A DNA stretch of 38,438 bases from assembly GCA_029227215.1 (NCBI GenBank), contig JAQXZM010000032.1, positions 1 through 38,438 of the forward strand, written 5' to 3'. The position numbers were made by a program, and so were the translations under genes. The stretch is from Bifidobacteriaceae bacterium. GTDB taxonomy: Bacteria > Actinomycetota > Actinomycetes > Actinomycetales > Bifidobacteriaceae. The first letter of the stretch is position 1. Every line of letters starts with the position of its first letter. Positions 1 to 8,442 of the stretch are shown piece by piece. The notes beneath the pieces are model-generated. The model saw only the letters and a list, made by a program, of their open reading frames with translations, searched no databases and had not been told where the DNA came from.

Positions 1-44
1 CCTGTTTTTTATTCCCGGTTCCGGACGGACTCCATACCGGCCGA

Positions 45-210
45 ATCTCCGCGACTGGCCAGAACCCCCAGCCGGGCAGAACCGACCGCGCCCAACTTAC
101 GGTTCCAGCCAGCATTCCAAGTAAATCTGAGCAAAATGATGGCCAGAACCCCAAGCTGCGCGGAATTGTGCCCGCCCAGCTTGGGGTTCTGGTCCCTGCC
201 ATGCTGCATG
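45..210. repeat. 84-bp-period palindromic intergenic repeat, locus 1
   Basis: A left arm reading GCCCAACTTACGGTTC starts near 89 and a matching right arm ending near 165 (GGCCAGAACCCCAAGCTG) forms an imperfect palindrome of about 75 bp with a loop of roughly 20 nt. A further left arm starts at 174, 84 bp after the first, and a right arm of an earlier copy lies near 52-75. The same element recurs near 10.35, 12.08, 15.45, 19.97 and 38.16 kb. It lies just beyond the stop codon of the leftward pilin-like gene and may end its transcription. Confidence 0.75.
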
Positions 211-240
211 GCAACCGCACCGCGGGCGACGAAGCGAAAA

Positions 241-912
241 TCAGCTGCCGTAGAGGCGGTAGTGGAGCTCGATGTCGCAGTAGTTGCTTTCGTACTGCAC
301 ACCATTGCCGCGGAACATCACGGTACCCTCGGTGTCGCGCGAAGCGGCGGGGATGCGATCCGGGTTCGGCTTGCGCTTCACAGAGCCATCACGCGAGTCA
401 TACACATAGAAGTGATCGAGCGAATTCTTGTTGGTGCCGTAGATGCGGTAGTTCTGCACGGTCGTGGTGCCATCGGCGGCCGTCGTATGCCCGCCACCCA
501 CTGTGCTGGGGGCAAGCGGCACGCCGTTCTCGTCCACCGTGTTGTTGGCAAGCGTGTAGCACAGCGACACGTCGGGCGACAGGCTCACTTCCACATCCGA
601 GGTGTCGCCAAGGGCGGCGGAATGCTGGAAATCGCGCAGCACATAGGTACGCTTGTAGCTTTTTGCGGATTTCGTAAAGCTGGGCGGCACATCCCCGCCG
701 GATGCGTTGATATAGGTGGTGATGGAGTTCTGCGCATGTTTGACGTCGAGCTGCGCCACCATGTCCCACGCGGCGCGCTGCACGCCCATGAACACCGGCA
801 CCGAAATCGCCGCCATGATGCACCCGATGATCACCGCAGCAAGAAGCTGCGCCACTGTGATGCCGGATTCCCCGCGATGCCACATTCGCAAGGTCCTGTA
901 GACACAGCGCAT
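241..912 (-). CDS. type IV pilin-like (pseudopilin) secreted protein, divergent
   Basis: This 223-residue protein has the layout of a class III-signal pilin: a basic leader, a glycine at residue 17 as the likely prepilin-peptidase site, then one long hydrophobic helix (about 18-42) and a polar C-terminal domain with two cysteines. The helix and the following QRAAWDM segment resemble the three pilin-like proteins near 21.6-23.8 kb, so they are probably paralogues. The normal FTLVE start of the mature protein is ITVAQ here, so the conserved Glu5, which normally contacts the neighbouring subunit, is Gln. The ATG at 912 is chosen because AGAGGGGG lies just upstream; an earlier in-frame ATG would cut into that site. 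No assembly ATPase or prepilin peptidase is nearby. It may be a minor pilin or pseudopilin; its exact role is unknown. Confidence 0.75.
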   Translation of the reverse strand: MRCVYRTLRMWHRGESGITVAQLLAAVIIGCIMAAISVPVFMGVQRAAWDMVAQLDVKHAQNSITTYINASGGDVPPSFTKSAKSYKRTYVLRDFQHSAALGDTSDVEVSLSPDVSLCYTLANNTVDENGVPLAPSTVGGGHTTAADGTTTVQNYRIYGTNKNSLDHFYVYDSRDGSVKRKPNPDRIPAASRDTEGTVMFRGNGVQYESNYCDIELHYRLYGS

Positions 913-1134
913 GAATCCCCCTCTGAGAGACATCCGGCAACCCGGTGGCATGTGGAGTCCCTGGCGCGGATGTGAATGCCGATGCGCCGGTCATGCCTAA
1001 GACTTCAACCTTTCGCAATCATCTTACACCGCGCCGTACCAGCGCAGTGCCACGTCGTGCCACCCGCCTCATTACAATCCCCGCAATATTTCCGGCGGGA
1101 TAATTACTGTGAAAGCACTGTTGGAAGGCACCGC

Positions 1135-2133
1135 ATGAACGCTTTGATCACGCCATTCTCGTTCCTGCTCATCATCATCGCAGGCTACCTGTTCAAACGT
1201 GCCGGCTGGTTCCGGGACCGCGACTACCGCATCATCCAACGTGCGGTGTTCGATATAACGATTCCCTGTGTGCTCATCAACAGCTTCGTCACGAGCGAGC
1301 ATGATACCTCGCTGCTCATCATCACAGGGTTCTCGTTCCTGTGCAGCATCATCCCGCTCATCATCATGTACCTCGTCACCTGGCGACGGCCGGTGGAGGA
1401 ACGCGCGTTCGAGATGCTCAACGTGACCGGCTTCAACTCGGGCAACTTCTGTCTGCCGGTGACGCAGGCGTATTACGGCTCCAGCGCCGTGGTGGACGCG
1501 ATGATGTTCGACATCGGCAATTCCGCCGTGATCTCAAGCTTCATGAACGTGTTCACCACCGGCATGCTGCACATCGACCCGTCGAAGCCCCTCAGCGAGC
1601 AAACGCACACGCCGGGCGTCACGGTGCTGCCCTACACACCGCCCACCGACCCGCAGGCGCGGCGGCTCCAGCGGCGCGCCTCGGCGCGGCGCGCGGTGAA
1701 AAGCCTGTTCAGCTCGCTGCCGTTCGACATCTACATGGTGCTCATCGTGCTCATGCTCGCGCATGTGGACCTGCCCCAGTGGCTTGCGCAGGTCACGCAA
1801 CCGGGGGCGAATGCGAACAGCTTCTGCTCGATGCTCATGGTGGGCATGCTCATGGAGCTGCCGAATGACTGGCGCGAGGTGCGCACCGTGGGCAAGGTGA
1901 TCGGCTGGCGCCTGGGGCTCGAGGCGCTGTGCGCGGCGGCGGCGTGGTTCCTGCTGCCGTTCGATGTACAGACGCGCAAGATCATCATGATGATGTGCCT
2001 GTCGCCCAGCACGATCTTCGGCACGATGTTCACCGACCGCGTGCTCGGCAACGCGCAGCTCGCCGGCTTCACGCTGTCGGTCACGGCTGTGATCTCGCTC
2101 GTCTGTACGAGCGCCGTGTACATGCTCGTGTAG
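1135..2133 (+). CDS. AEC-family (auxin efflux carrier-like) permease
   Basis: The 332-residue product is strongly hydrophobic with about ten membrane segments in two groups of five, separated by a basic, proline-containing cytoplasmic loop near residues 155-190. This is the usual size and layout of bacterial AEC transporters. The motif NVTGFNSGNFCLPV in the first half resembles the conserved Asn/Gly-rich crossover region of the family. Bacterial members export or exchange organic acids such as malate, or take part in amino-acid or auxin-like efflux; the substrate cannot be told from sequence. The ATG at 1135 follows GGAAGG by six bases and starts directly on the first membrane helix. It stands alone, divergent from the pilin-like gene and convergent with rdgB. 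Confidence 0.85.
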   Translation: MNALITPFSFLLIIIAGYLFKRAGWFRDRDYRIIQRAVFDITIPCVLINSFVTSEHDTSLLIITGFSFLCSIIPLIIMYLVTWRRPVEERAFEMLNVTGFNSGNFCLPVTQAYYGSSAVVDAMMFDIGNSAVISSFMNVFTTGMLHIDPSKPLSEQTHTPGVTVLPYTPPTDPQARRLQRRASARRAVKSLFSSLPFDIYMVLIVLMLAHVDLPQWLAQVTQPGANANSFCSMLMVGMLMELPNDWREVRTVGKVIGWRLGLEALCAAAAWFLLPFDVQTRKIIMMMCLSPSTIFGTMFTDRVLGNAQLAGFTLSVTAVISLVCTSAVYMLV

Positions 2134-2278
2134 CGAAATTTGTGTAGTGAGGGCCGGCGCAGCGGGCAGATCCCAGCACGGCGAGCAGATCTGAGCGCAA
2201 CGCCGTTCGGCACAGCTTCTCCGCGCGATGCCTGAGTGCAGTGCCCCGCGCGGCACCTCACCATCGGGCTTCAGCGCT

Positions 2279-3055
2279 TCAGTGCAGCAGCAGGTCTTCG
2301 ATGATCGGCACCATCGCGCGGATCGCACGGCCGCGGTGCGAGATCGCGTTCTTCTCGGCGGGCGTCATGTCGGCGGACGTGAGCAGCTGCTCGGCGGGCT
2401 CGTCATCGGCCACCTCGGTGAATTCCAGTGCACCGGGTTCCACGGACTCGGCGCCGCGGATCGGCTGCTCATTAGGCACGAAGAGCGGATCGTAGCCGAA
2501 TCCGTTCGTGCCATGCGGCGCGTGGAGCAGGCGGCCGGGCATCACGCCCTGCACGGTGCGCTCCTCGAAGCCGCCATCCGCCAGCGGCACCACGAGCGCC
2601 ATGCAGCACACGAAGCGCGCACCACGGTGGGCATCCGGGATGTCTTCCATCTGGGCGAGCAGCAGGCGGTTGTTCGCCGCATCGTCGCCATGCTTGCCGG
2701 CCCAGCGGGCGGAGAGGATGCCGGGCGCGCCGCCCATCACGTCCACGATGAGACCGGAATCGTCGGCGAGCGCCGGGCTGCCGGTGCGCCGCGCCACGTC
2801 ACGCGCCTTGATGAGCGCGTTCTCTTCGAAGCTCACGCCGTCCTCCACCGGGTCGGGCAGGCCGAGCGAGCCGGCGGTCACGATGTCGAAGCGGCTCGCC
2901 TCGTCGCCCAGGCGCTGGGCGAGCACGGCGCGAATCTCGGTGAGCTTGCCTTCGTTGTGCGTGGCAACGATGAGGCGAATGGGCGCGGGGTTCGACGCAG
3001 GGGCGGACGCAGCGGCACTAGTCGCGGTGCTGGATGCAGGGGTGGTGTTGGTCAT
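2279..3055 (-). CDS. rdgB: RdgB/HAM1 non-canonical purine NTP pyrophosphatase (dITP/XTP)
   Basis: This enzyme hydrolyses dITP, ITP and XTP to the monophosphates and so keeps deaminated purines out of nucleic acids. The family nucleotide-binding start THNEGK (residues 32-37), the metal-binding ADDSGL segment, GTNGFGYDPLF and the late SHRGRA motif are all present. At 258 residues it is longer than the usual 195-200, because of a Ser/Ala-rich N-terminal extension of about 25 residues and a loop near residue 205. The ATG at 3055 is chosen because TTGGAG lies about ten bases upstream; an in-frame TTG at 3070 would consume that site. It follows rph in the same direction, a pairing common in actinobacteria, with 95 bp between them that hold a perfect hairpin. 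Confidence 0.95.
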   Translation of the reverse strand: MTNTTPASSTATSAAASAPASNPAPIRLIVATHNEGKLTEIRAVLAQRLGDEASRFDIVTAGSLGLPDPVEDGVSFEENALIKARDVARRTGSPALADDSGLIVDVMGGAPGILSARWAGKHGDDAANNRLLLAQMEDIPDAHRGARFVCCMALVVPLADGGFEERTVQGVMPGRLLHAPHGTNGFGYDPLFVPNEQPIRGAESVEPGALEFTEVADDEPAEQLLTSADMTPAEKNAISHRGRAIRAMVPIIEDLLLH

Positions 3056-3105
3056 GTCGGTGTTCTCCAAGCTCTGATGGATGTTTTGTGGGAAGGGCAG
3101 TTCCG

Positions 3106-3171
3106 CTCGAACAGGCGGTCCTGTTCGAGCAATCAGTCCTGCTCGAGCGCTCAGTCCTGCTCGAGTGCTTC
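3106..3171. repeat. hairpin plus three 18-bp tandem repeats at the rph 3' end
   Basis: Positions 3106-3115 and 3120-3129 are perfect 10-bp inverted repeats (CTCGAACAGG, CCTGTTCGAG) with a 4-nt loop. Three 18-bp units follow at 3118-3135, 3136-3153 and 3154-3171. The last two cover the end of rph including its stop codon, so the final codons (ALEQD, stop) are repeated after the true stop. There is no T tract, so a strong terminator is unlikely; it may set the rph/rdgB transcript ratio. Confidence 0.8.
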
Positions 3172-3945
3172 CTTCTGGATGCGCTGCAGCTCGCGGTTGC
3201 CCTTCTCGGCGAGGTCGAGCAGCGTGTTGAGCTCCGCGCGGGAGTAGGGCTTGCCTTCGGCGGTGCCCTGGATCTCCACGAACTCGCCCGCACCGGTCAT
3301 CGCCACGTTCATGTCGGTCATCGCGCGGGAATCCTCAGGGTACGGCAGGTCGAGCATCGGCACGCCGTCGATGATGCCCACGGAGATCGCGGAGACCTGG
3401 TCGCGCAGCACGTCGGCGCCCGCGCGGATGAGCTTGTGCTTCTTCGCCCATGCCACGGCGTCCGCGAGCGCCACCCAGGCGCCGGTGATGGACGCAGTGC
3501 GGGTGCCGCCGTCTGCCTGGAGCACGTCGCAATCGATCTGGATCTGGTTCTCGCCCAGCGCCTTCATGTCCACCACGCCGCGCAGGCAACGGCCGATGAG
3601 GCGGCTGATCTCATGCGTGCGGCCACCGATCTTGCCCTTGACGGACTCACGGTCGGTGCGCTCGGCGGTGGCGCGGGGCAGCATCGCGTATTCGGCGGTC
3701 ACCCAGCCCAGGCCGGAGTCGCGACGCCAGCGGGGCACGCCCTCGGTGAACGTAGCGGTGCACATGACGCGCGTGTTGCCGCTGCAGATGAGCACCGAAC
3801 CCTCGGGCACGTCCGTCCAATGGCGCTGGATCGTGACCGGGCGGATCTGGTCCACGGTGCGCCCGTCACCGCGAATAATCTTGACGCCTGCCTGCTGGGA
3901 CGCCGATGCTTGCTGGGAAGCTGCTTGTGCTGTGCTGTCTGCCAC
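3151..3945 (-). CDS. rph: ribonuclease PH
   Basis: RNase PH is a phosphorolytic 3'-to-5' exoribonuclease that trims tRNA 3' ends. The 264-residue product shows the family segments [24 protein letters not shown], the phosphate-site DGGTRTAS motif (about residue 145) and VGIIDG. A Gln/Ala/Ser-rich N-terminal stretch of about 20 residues precedes the conserved KIIRGDGR start. Translation most likely begins at GTG 3945, with AAGGA and GAGG upstream. rph is first of the rph-rdgB pair. Its 3' end is an 18-bp tandem repeat that duplicates the last codons and the stop. Confidence 0.96.
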   Translation of the reverse strand: MADSTAQAASQQASASQQAGVKIIRGDGRTVDQIRPVTIQRHWTDVPEGSVLICSGNTRVMCTATFTEGVPRWRRDSGLGWVTAEYAMLPRATAERTDRESVKGKIGGRTHEISRLIGRCLRGVVDMKALGENQIQIDCDVLQADGGTRTASITGAWVALADAVAWAKKHKLIRAGADVLRDQVSAISVGIIDGVPMLDLPYPEDSRAMTDMNVAMTGAGEFVEIQGTAEGKPYSRAELNTLLDLAEKGNRELQRIQKEALEQD

Positions 3946-3961
3946 GATGGCCTCGTTCCTT

Positions 3962-4004
3962 GATATGCGCGTTCATATGCGCGTTCTTGATATGCGCGTT
4001 CTTG
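3962..4004. repeat. three short tandem repeats upstream of rph
   Basis: The core ATATGCGCGTTC occurs three times in 43 bp, 17 to 60 bp before the rph start codon. It lies in the untranslated leader or promoter of the rph-rdgB pair. It could be a slippage-prone tract or repeated operator; nothing further shows which. Confidence 0.7.
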
Positions 4005-4194
4005 CGTGAATGTGCATGAATTCCTGAATTCATCGTAATACAGGGGTTGCCGGCGACATCAGGATGGGGAGAGCCCGCCGCCAAGCAATCAACTCAGACA
4101 ACCGTCAAAGATCATCCGCTATCGTCCGTATGCCCCCACAGCCGGCATCATCCCATCGCCGAAGCGTCGGGCAAGCCTATTAATGTGCCGCACC

Positions 4195-5049
4195 ATGACC
4201 ACAACCAATTCCACAACAACGACACACACCATGAAACCCGCCGCGCCCAGCCGGTACGTCGCCGGCGTCTACCGGCTCGTGCTCGCGTTCTTCTGCATCG
4301 CCGGCACCAGCGAGACCTGGACGTTCCGCAAGCCTGCGAATTTCGTGTATTTCACGCACCAGACCAACATGCTGCTCGGCATCGTGATGCTGTGGGCTGC
4401 CATCGCGTCGTTCCGCGGCACCAAGCAACCGCCGGCATGGCTCAAGGGCATGCTCACGCTCAACATCCTCATCACCGGGCTCGTGGCGGGGCTCATCCTG
4501 CCGCCGAGCGACCCGTCGACGTTCGTGTACCTGCCGTTCCTGCCGGGCATCCCGCTCGTGCGCATGGTGCATGTGATCGCGCCGATCATGGCGGGGATCG
4601 ACTTCCTTGTGTTCGACGAGCACCGCCGCTACAAGTGGTCGTATGCGTTCTGGTGGCTGTTGTACTTCCCCATCTACCTCGCGTTCGTGCTCATCCGCGC
4701 GCAGATCTGGCCGCATTCCGGCCCGGAAGCGGGCAGCAACCCCTACCCTTACCCCTTCGTGAACCTCCCTCAGATTGGCTGGGCGGGCCTGGGCAAGAAC
4801 ATCGTGATCTACATGAGTGCGTTCTGCCTCGCCGGCCTGCTGCTGTGCCTCATCGACCATCTGCTGCCCCGCTACACGCCGCTCACCGGCTGTGCGCCCA
4901 GCGATGAACTTCACGGTGCTGGGCTTCAGAGCGATGAGCAGCAGGGCAATGGCCGCGGCGAGAAAGCAGCCGAGGATTCGCGGGATTCTCACGCGGCACA
5001 ATCATCGACGGCACAATCATCGACGGCTCAATCATCGAATCGTCGCTGA
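4195..5049 (+). CDS. Pr6Pr-like six-helix membrane protein
   Basis: The product (284 residues from ATG 4195) has six clear hydrophobic segments between about residues 20 and 225 and a hydrophilic tail. Segments such as FTHQTNMLLGIVMLW and MVHVIAPIMAG resemble the Pr6Pr (FAR-17a/AIG1-like) membrane proteins of Gram-positives, whose biochemical role is not established. The start is uncertain: ATGs at 4183, 4195 and 4231 are in frame and none has a good ribosome-binding site. The conserved part begins only at SRYVAGVYRL, so 4231 is possible. The C-terminal tail contains three copies of a 15-bp repeat (4996-5040) encoding AQSST repeats, which looks like recent slippage. It is a single gene, divergent from rph. 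Confidence 0.7.
   Translation: MTTTNSTTTTHTMKPAAPSRYVAGVYRLVLAFFCIAGTSETWTFRKPANFVYFTHQTNMLLGIVMLWAAIASFRGTKQPPAWLKGMLTLNILITGLVAGLILPPSDPSTFVYLPFLPGIPLVRMVHVIAPIMAGIDFLVFDEHRRYKWSYAFWWLLYFPIYLAFVLIRAQIWPHSGPEAGSNPYPYPFVNLPQIGWAGLGKNIVIYMSAFCLAGLLLCLIDHLLPRYTPLTGCAPSDELHGAGLQSDEQQGNGRGEKAAEDSRDSHAAQSSTAQSSTAQSSNRR
4996..5040. repeat. 15-bp tandem repeat inside a coding 3' end
   Basis: Three units of GCACAATCATCGACG (the third slightly changed) encode the AQSSTAQSST tail of the six-helix membrane protein. The period is a multiple of three, so copy-number change would keep the frame. Confidence 0.9.
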
Positions 5050-5121
5050 TTGCCGCTTCGGAACAATCCACAAGCAATCACACGAAAATACACCGCCACC
5101 GCAGAATTCCGCTGACTTTCT

Positions 5122-5150
5122 GCTGACGAAACGCCGAATGCGCCGTACAA
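5122..5150 (+). promoter_or_regulatory. candidate pncB promoter
   Basis: CTGACG (5122-5127) and TACAAT (5145-5150) are spaced by 17 bp and match a sigma-A-like promoter. This would give a leader of about 170 nt before pncB. It is a motif match only. Confidence 0.45.
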
Positions 5151-5326
5151 TTGCCGCAGACGCACCGATGTCGGTTCGCCGGCGCTGGTGTATCGCTGAT
5201 GTTTCGCAGGCTTTCGATAATTCAATAATCAGGAAGCCAAGAAATCAGAAGCTTGCGAATCGAAAACCGCAGATTACAACCCTTGAAGCTCAGCAAGCTC
5301 AGTAATCAGAAAGCAAGGTTGGGAAC

Positions 5327-6670
5327 ATGGCCATGGATTACTTCGATTTCAGCCCGGCGATGATGACCGACATGTACGAGTACACGATGCTTGACGCCGC
5401 GCTGCGCGACGGCACCGCATCGCGCCAGTGCGTGTTCGAGGTCTTCACCCGCTACCTGCCGCTGCGCCGCCGTTACGGCGTGGTCGCCGGCCTGGGGCGC
5501 ATCCTCGAGTACCTCAAGGATTTCAAACCGAACGAATCGGACCTGAAGTATCTGCACGACAACCACATCGTCTCGGACGAGTGCATCGACTGGCTGCGCA
5601 ACTACAAGTTCCATGGCTCCATCTGGGCGTACCGCGAAGGCGAGATGTTCTTCCCCAACTCCCCGATCCTGCAAGTCGAGGGCTCGTTCGGCGAGTGCGT
5701 GCTGCTCGAGACGCTGCTGCTCTCGGTGCTCAACTATGATTCCGCGATCGCCACCGCTGCCAGCCGCATCACGTCCGCCGCGGGCGACCGCCCGTGCATG
5801 GACATGGGCGGCAGGCGCATCCACGAGTGGGCGGCGATCGCTGCGTCGCGCGCCGCGATCGTGGGCGGGTTCGCCGGCACCGCGAACCTCGCCGCCGCCA
5901 AGAAGTACGGCTTGAAGTGCATCGGCACCGCAGCGCACTGCTTCACGCTCGTGCACGACACGGAGCGCGATGCGTTCGTCAGCCAGATCGCTGCACTCGG
6001 CAAGGGCACCACGGTGCTCACCGACACCTACAACATCGAGGAGGCCATCCGCACCGCCGTGGAGGTGGCGGGGCCGGAGCTCGGCGGCATCCGCATCGAT
6101 TCGGGCGATCTGGCGACGATGGCGCAGCGGGCGCGCAAGCAGCTGGATTCGCTCGGCGCCACGCACACCACGATCACCGTGACCAACGACCTCGACGAGT
6201 ATTCGATTGCCGCGCTGGCGACCGCGCCGGTGGATTCCTATGGCGTGGGCACGCGCCTGGTGACCGGCTCCGGCTGCGCCACCTGCAACATGGTCTACAA
6301 GCTTGTGGAACGCGAGAACGCCGCTGGGCAGATGGCGCCGGTGGCGAAGAAGTCCTTTGGCAAGGCGACGACCGGCTGGCGCAAGCGCGCGCTGCGCTCC
6401 TACCAGTACGGCCTGGCGCAAGGCGAGCTGGTGCTCGCGGGCAGCCAGGAAGCGCTCGATGCATGGACGGCGCCCGCCGAGTATGGCGACACGAAGGACC
6501 TGCTCATCTGCGCGGTGGATCACGGCGACGTGGACGAGTCCCTCATGACGCGCGATGCGCTGTTCGCCGCGCGCGACTATCACAAGGCCGAGCTCGCCGA
6601 GCTGCCGATCAGCGCGCTGTCGCTGTCGGAGGGCGATCCGGCGATCAACACCGAGACCGTGAACATCTAG
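5327..6670 (+). CDS. pncB: nicotinate phosphoribosyltransferase
   Basis: The enzyme joins nicotinate to PRPP with ATP hydrolysis to give nicotinate mononucleotide, the salvage entry to NAD. The 447-residue protein carries the early TDMYEYTML motif that stacks nicotinate, the segment GTAAHCFTL around residue 205 with the expected catalytic histidine, and the PRPP-binding GIRIDSGDL near residue 255. The ATG at 5327 is preceded by AAGGTTGGGA. It stands alone: upstream is a candidate promoter at 5122-5150 and downstream a large hairpin at 6736-6783. An alternative as nicotinamide phosphoribosyltransferase is less likely given the overall resemblance to actinobacterial PncB. Confidence 0.93.
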   Translation: MAMDYFDFSPAMMTDMYEYTMLDAALRDGTASRQCVFEVFTRYLPLRRRYGVVAGLGRILEYLKDFKPNESDLKYLHDNHIVSDECIDWLRNYKFHGSIWAYREGEMFFPNSPILQVEGSFGECVLLETLLLSVLNYDSAIATAASRITSAAGDRPCMDMGGRRIHEWAAIAASRAAIVGGFAGTANLAAAKKYGLKCIGTAAHCFTLVHDTERDAFVSQIAALGKGTTVLTDTYNIEEAIRTAVEVAGPELGGIRIDSGDLATMAQRARKQLDSLGATHTTITVTNDLDEYSIAALATAPVDSYGVGTRLVTGSGCATCNMVYKLVERENAAGQMAPVAKKSFGKATTGWRKRALRSYQYGLAQGELVLAGSQEALDAWTAPAEYGDTKDLLICAVDHGDVDESLMTRDALFAARDYHKAELAELPISALSLSEGDPAINTETVNI

Positions 6671-6735
6671 GCACGCCGGGCGGCGCAGGGCGCTGAGGCG
6701 GCGCTGCGTATCGGGCGTAGGAGTGCGCAAGCCCG

Positions 6736-6783
6736 CAGGCATTGTGGCACCCGGGCCGTGCCCGGCATGTGCCACAATGCCTG
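6736..6783. terminator. long hairpin after pncB, possible bidirectional terminator
   Basis: CAGGCATTGTGGCAC (6736-6750) and GTGCCACAATGCCTG (6769-6783) are perfect 15-bp inverted repeats, with an inner 6-bp stem CCGGGC/GCCCGG. It lies between the convergent pncB and DUF3039 genes. It lacks a good T tract, so it may be a transcript-protecting structure instead. Confidence 0.55.
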
Positions 6784-6819
6784 ATTCTGCCCTCGCATTT
6801 CAGATCATCAGAGATATTG

Positions 6820-6970
6820 GTCTCGAAATTCGTGTCAAAACCTCTGACAATGCGCCAATCAGGTGTCGAAACGTCTGACAATCCAAAATCGAGAAAACCG
6901 TCAGAGATTCCAGCACCGGGCAACGTCGTGCAGACGCCGAACCCGTGCCGGAACCCCTGACGGTTTTCTC
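6820..6970. repeat. 31-bp-period dyads and a wide inverted repeat
   Basis: Two dyads, TGTCAAAACCTCTGACA at 6833-6849 and TGTCGAAACGTCTGACA at 6864-6880, lie exactly 31 bp apart with similar flanks. Weaker copies lie on both sides. Then GAGAAAACCGTCAG (6891-6904) pairs perfectly with 6957-6970 across a 52-nt GC-rich loop. No gene is evident in this 480-bp gap. It could be an operator cluster, a small structured RNA or a decayed repeat array. Confidence 0.6.
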
Positions 6971-7116
6971 ATTCTGTGCCGTTGGCTTCTGGGCGCAGAT
7001 CCTAGATGGCTCTCAATCCAGCGGTCTCATATTTCATGGACGCTCAGTTGTTCCAATGGATGTTCAATGTCACCTGGTCACTGTCACATGGGCACTCAGT
7101 GAACTTACCCGCCACC

Positions 7117-7165
7117 CAGTGGCCCATGTTCCACGTTCAATCACCGAGGTCAGTGGCCCATGTTC
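7117..7165. repeat. 15-bp direct repeat at the DUF3039 gene 3' end
   Basis: CAGTGGCCCATGTTC occurs at 7117-7131 and again at 7151-7165. The second copy encodes the last residues NMGH and the end of the stop of the leftward DUF3039 gene. The first is a duplicate just beyond the stop. Confidence 0.8.
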
Positions 7166-7539
7166 TTCATCTGTTCGTAGATGCGCTGGCACTCCGGGCA
7201 CACCGGGTATTTGCTCGCATCGTGCTTGGGCACCCACTTCTTGCCGCACAGCGCCACCACCGGTCGACCCGTGAGACGGGATTCAAGCACCTTGTCTTTC
7301 GCAACGTAGTGGGCGAAGCGATCGGAATCGCCATCGTCGGTGCTGTGCTTGATCTTGGTCTCAGTGTCAGGGCGCTCGAGCGTGGCGGTGCTGCCGCCCT
7401 GGGAATGAGACGGAGCCGATGCCGCGTCATCCATAGCATGTGCGCTGCCATATGCGCTGCCGGTCATGGCAACGGCGCTGCCGGCAAGCGATGTGGCACC
7501 GGCAGATCGCGCTGAATAATACAAAGAATCTGCTGTCAT
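7150..7539 (-). CDS. DUF3039 domain protein
   Basis: The C-terminal half (about residues 73-125) matches the actinobacterial DUF3039 family: HYV near residue 77, then GRPVVALCGKKWVP with C98, and YPVCPECQRIYE with C114 and C117. The histidine and three cysteines suggest a small metal-binding module, which is inference. The first 70 residues are low-complexity. The ATG at 7539 is chosen as the nearest start giving a typical length (129 residues), although the ribosome-binding site is weak; longer in-frame starts would run into a palindromic repeat. It is divergent from coaD and convergent with pncB. The function of the family is unknown. Confidence 0.85.
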   Translation of the reverse strand: MTADSLYYSARSAGATSLAGSAVAMTGSAYGSAHAMDDAASAPSHSQGGSTATLERPDTETKIKHSTDDGDSDRFAHYVAKDKVLESRLTGRPVVALCGKKWVPKHDASKYPVCPECQRIYEQMKNMGH

Positions 7540-7604
7540 GATTCCATGATATGCCCGCTTCGCCGCAAAAGTGAAGAGACGCGCGGCGCACCGGACCCCC
7601 CCCG

Positions 7605-7655
7605 TAACTTCCCCAATCGGCGCCCCAGAAATCCCGCGCCGATGGCGGACGTTAG
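7605..7655. repeat. orphan copy of the 71-bp-family palindrome
   Basis: The left arm TAACTTCCCCAATCGGCGC and right arm GCGCCGATGGCGGACGTTA form an imperfect palindrome. It matches the units of the array at 35512-35922. It lies in the divergent spacer between the DUF3039 gene and coaD, next to a run of eight C at 7596-7603. Confidence 0.75.
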
Positions 7656-7708
7656 GGCGGATGAATCGGCTGCAGGTCGTCGAGTAGCCCGTCGGGTAGG
7701 CTGGAGGC

Positions 7709-8203
7709 ATGACAATCGCCGTATGCCCCGGATCCTACGACCCCGTTACTTCTGGTCACCTCGACGTCATCGAACGGTGCACCAAGCTCTTCGACCAAGT
7801 GCACGTGGTCGTGGCGGTCAACGGCGCCAAACGCCCGCTGTTTTCCACCGACGAACGCACCGCGATGCTGCGGCGCGCACTCGATGACGACGGTTTCACC
7901 AACGTCATCGTCGCCAGCTGGACCGGCCTCATCACCGAATATTGCACGAAGGTAGGCGCCACAGTGCTCGTCAAGGGCCTACGGCAGAACGGCGATTACG
8001 AGGCGGAGCTGGGCATGGCACTCGTCAACCGCAAGCTCAGCGGCGTCGAGACGATGTTCCTGCCCGCCGATCCGGTGAAGGAGCACATCTCCAGCTCGAT
8101 CGTGAAGGACGTGGCGCGGCATGGCGGCGACGTGACCGGCATGGTGCCCGATTCGGTGGTCCCGCTGCTACAACGCGCCGTGGAGCTTGATTCCGCGCAG
8201 TGA
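7709..8203 (+). CDS. coaD: phosphopantetheine adenylyltransferase
   Basis: CoaD transfers AMP from ATP to 4'-phosphopantetheine, the penultimate step of coenzyme A synthesis. The 164-residue protein has the usual length. The nucleotidyltransferase motif [12 protein letters not shown] (T/HxGH type, with H17) and the late [10 protein letters not shown] motif are intact, as is the [13 protein letters not shown] segment. The ATG at 7709 is preceded by CTGGAGG with very short spacing. It heads the rightward block that continues with the DivIVA-like and DUF177 genes, an order seen widely in actinobacteria. Confidence 0.96.
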   Translation: MTIAVCPGSYDPVTSGHLDVIERCTKLFDQVHVVVAVNGAKRPLFSTDERTAMLRRALDDDGFTNVIVASWTGLITEYCTKVGATVLVKGLRQNGDYEAELGMALVNRKLSGVETMFLPADPVKEHISSSIVKDVARHGGDVTGMVPDSVVPLLQRAVELDSAQ

Positions 8204-8442
8204 TTGCACGCGCGGCGGATTCCGGTCCGGCCGGTCCGCCATCCGTCGTTTCGCCGTGCGCCAAATCGCCGGAATCGCGCTCGAAGACCGCAACAGGCGC
8301 AATAATAGAGAGCAGCACAGCAACGCGACGTGCCGCACCCTCAACGCATGCACGGCAGCATGATCGCAAGCCATCCGGCTTGGCGGCGCAGGCACCGGCC
8401 GCGTAGACACTCGTAGAACCGCAATCAGGTAAGGAGCCGCAC

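Noticed and set aside
136-975. 279-codon rightward frame
   Set aside because: It is antisense to the pilin-like gene, has no ribosome-binding site and reads as Arg/His/Ala-rich sequence typical of antisense frames in high-GC DNA.
7596-7603. Run of eight C as a phase-variation tract
   Set aside because: It lies about 60 bp outside the DUF3039 start and 105 bp before coaD, inside a repeat element; neither is a likely phase-variable gene.
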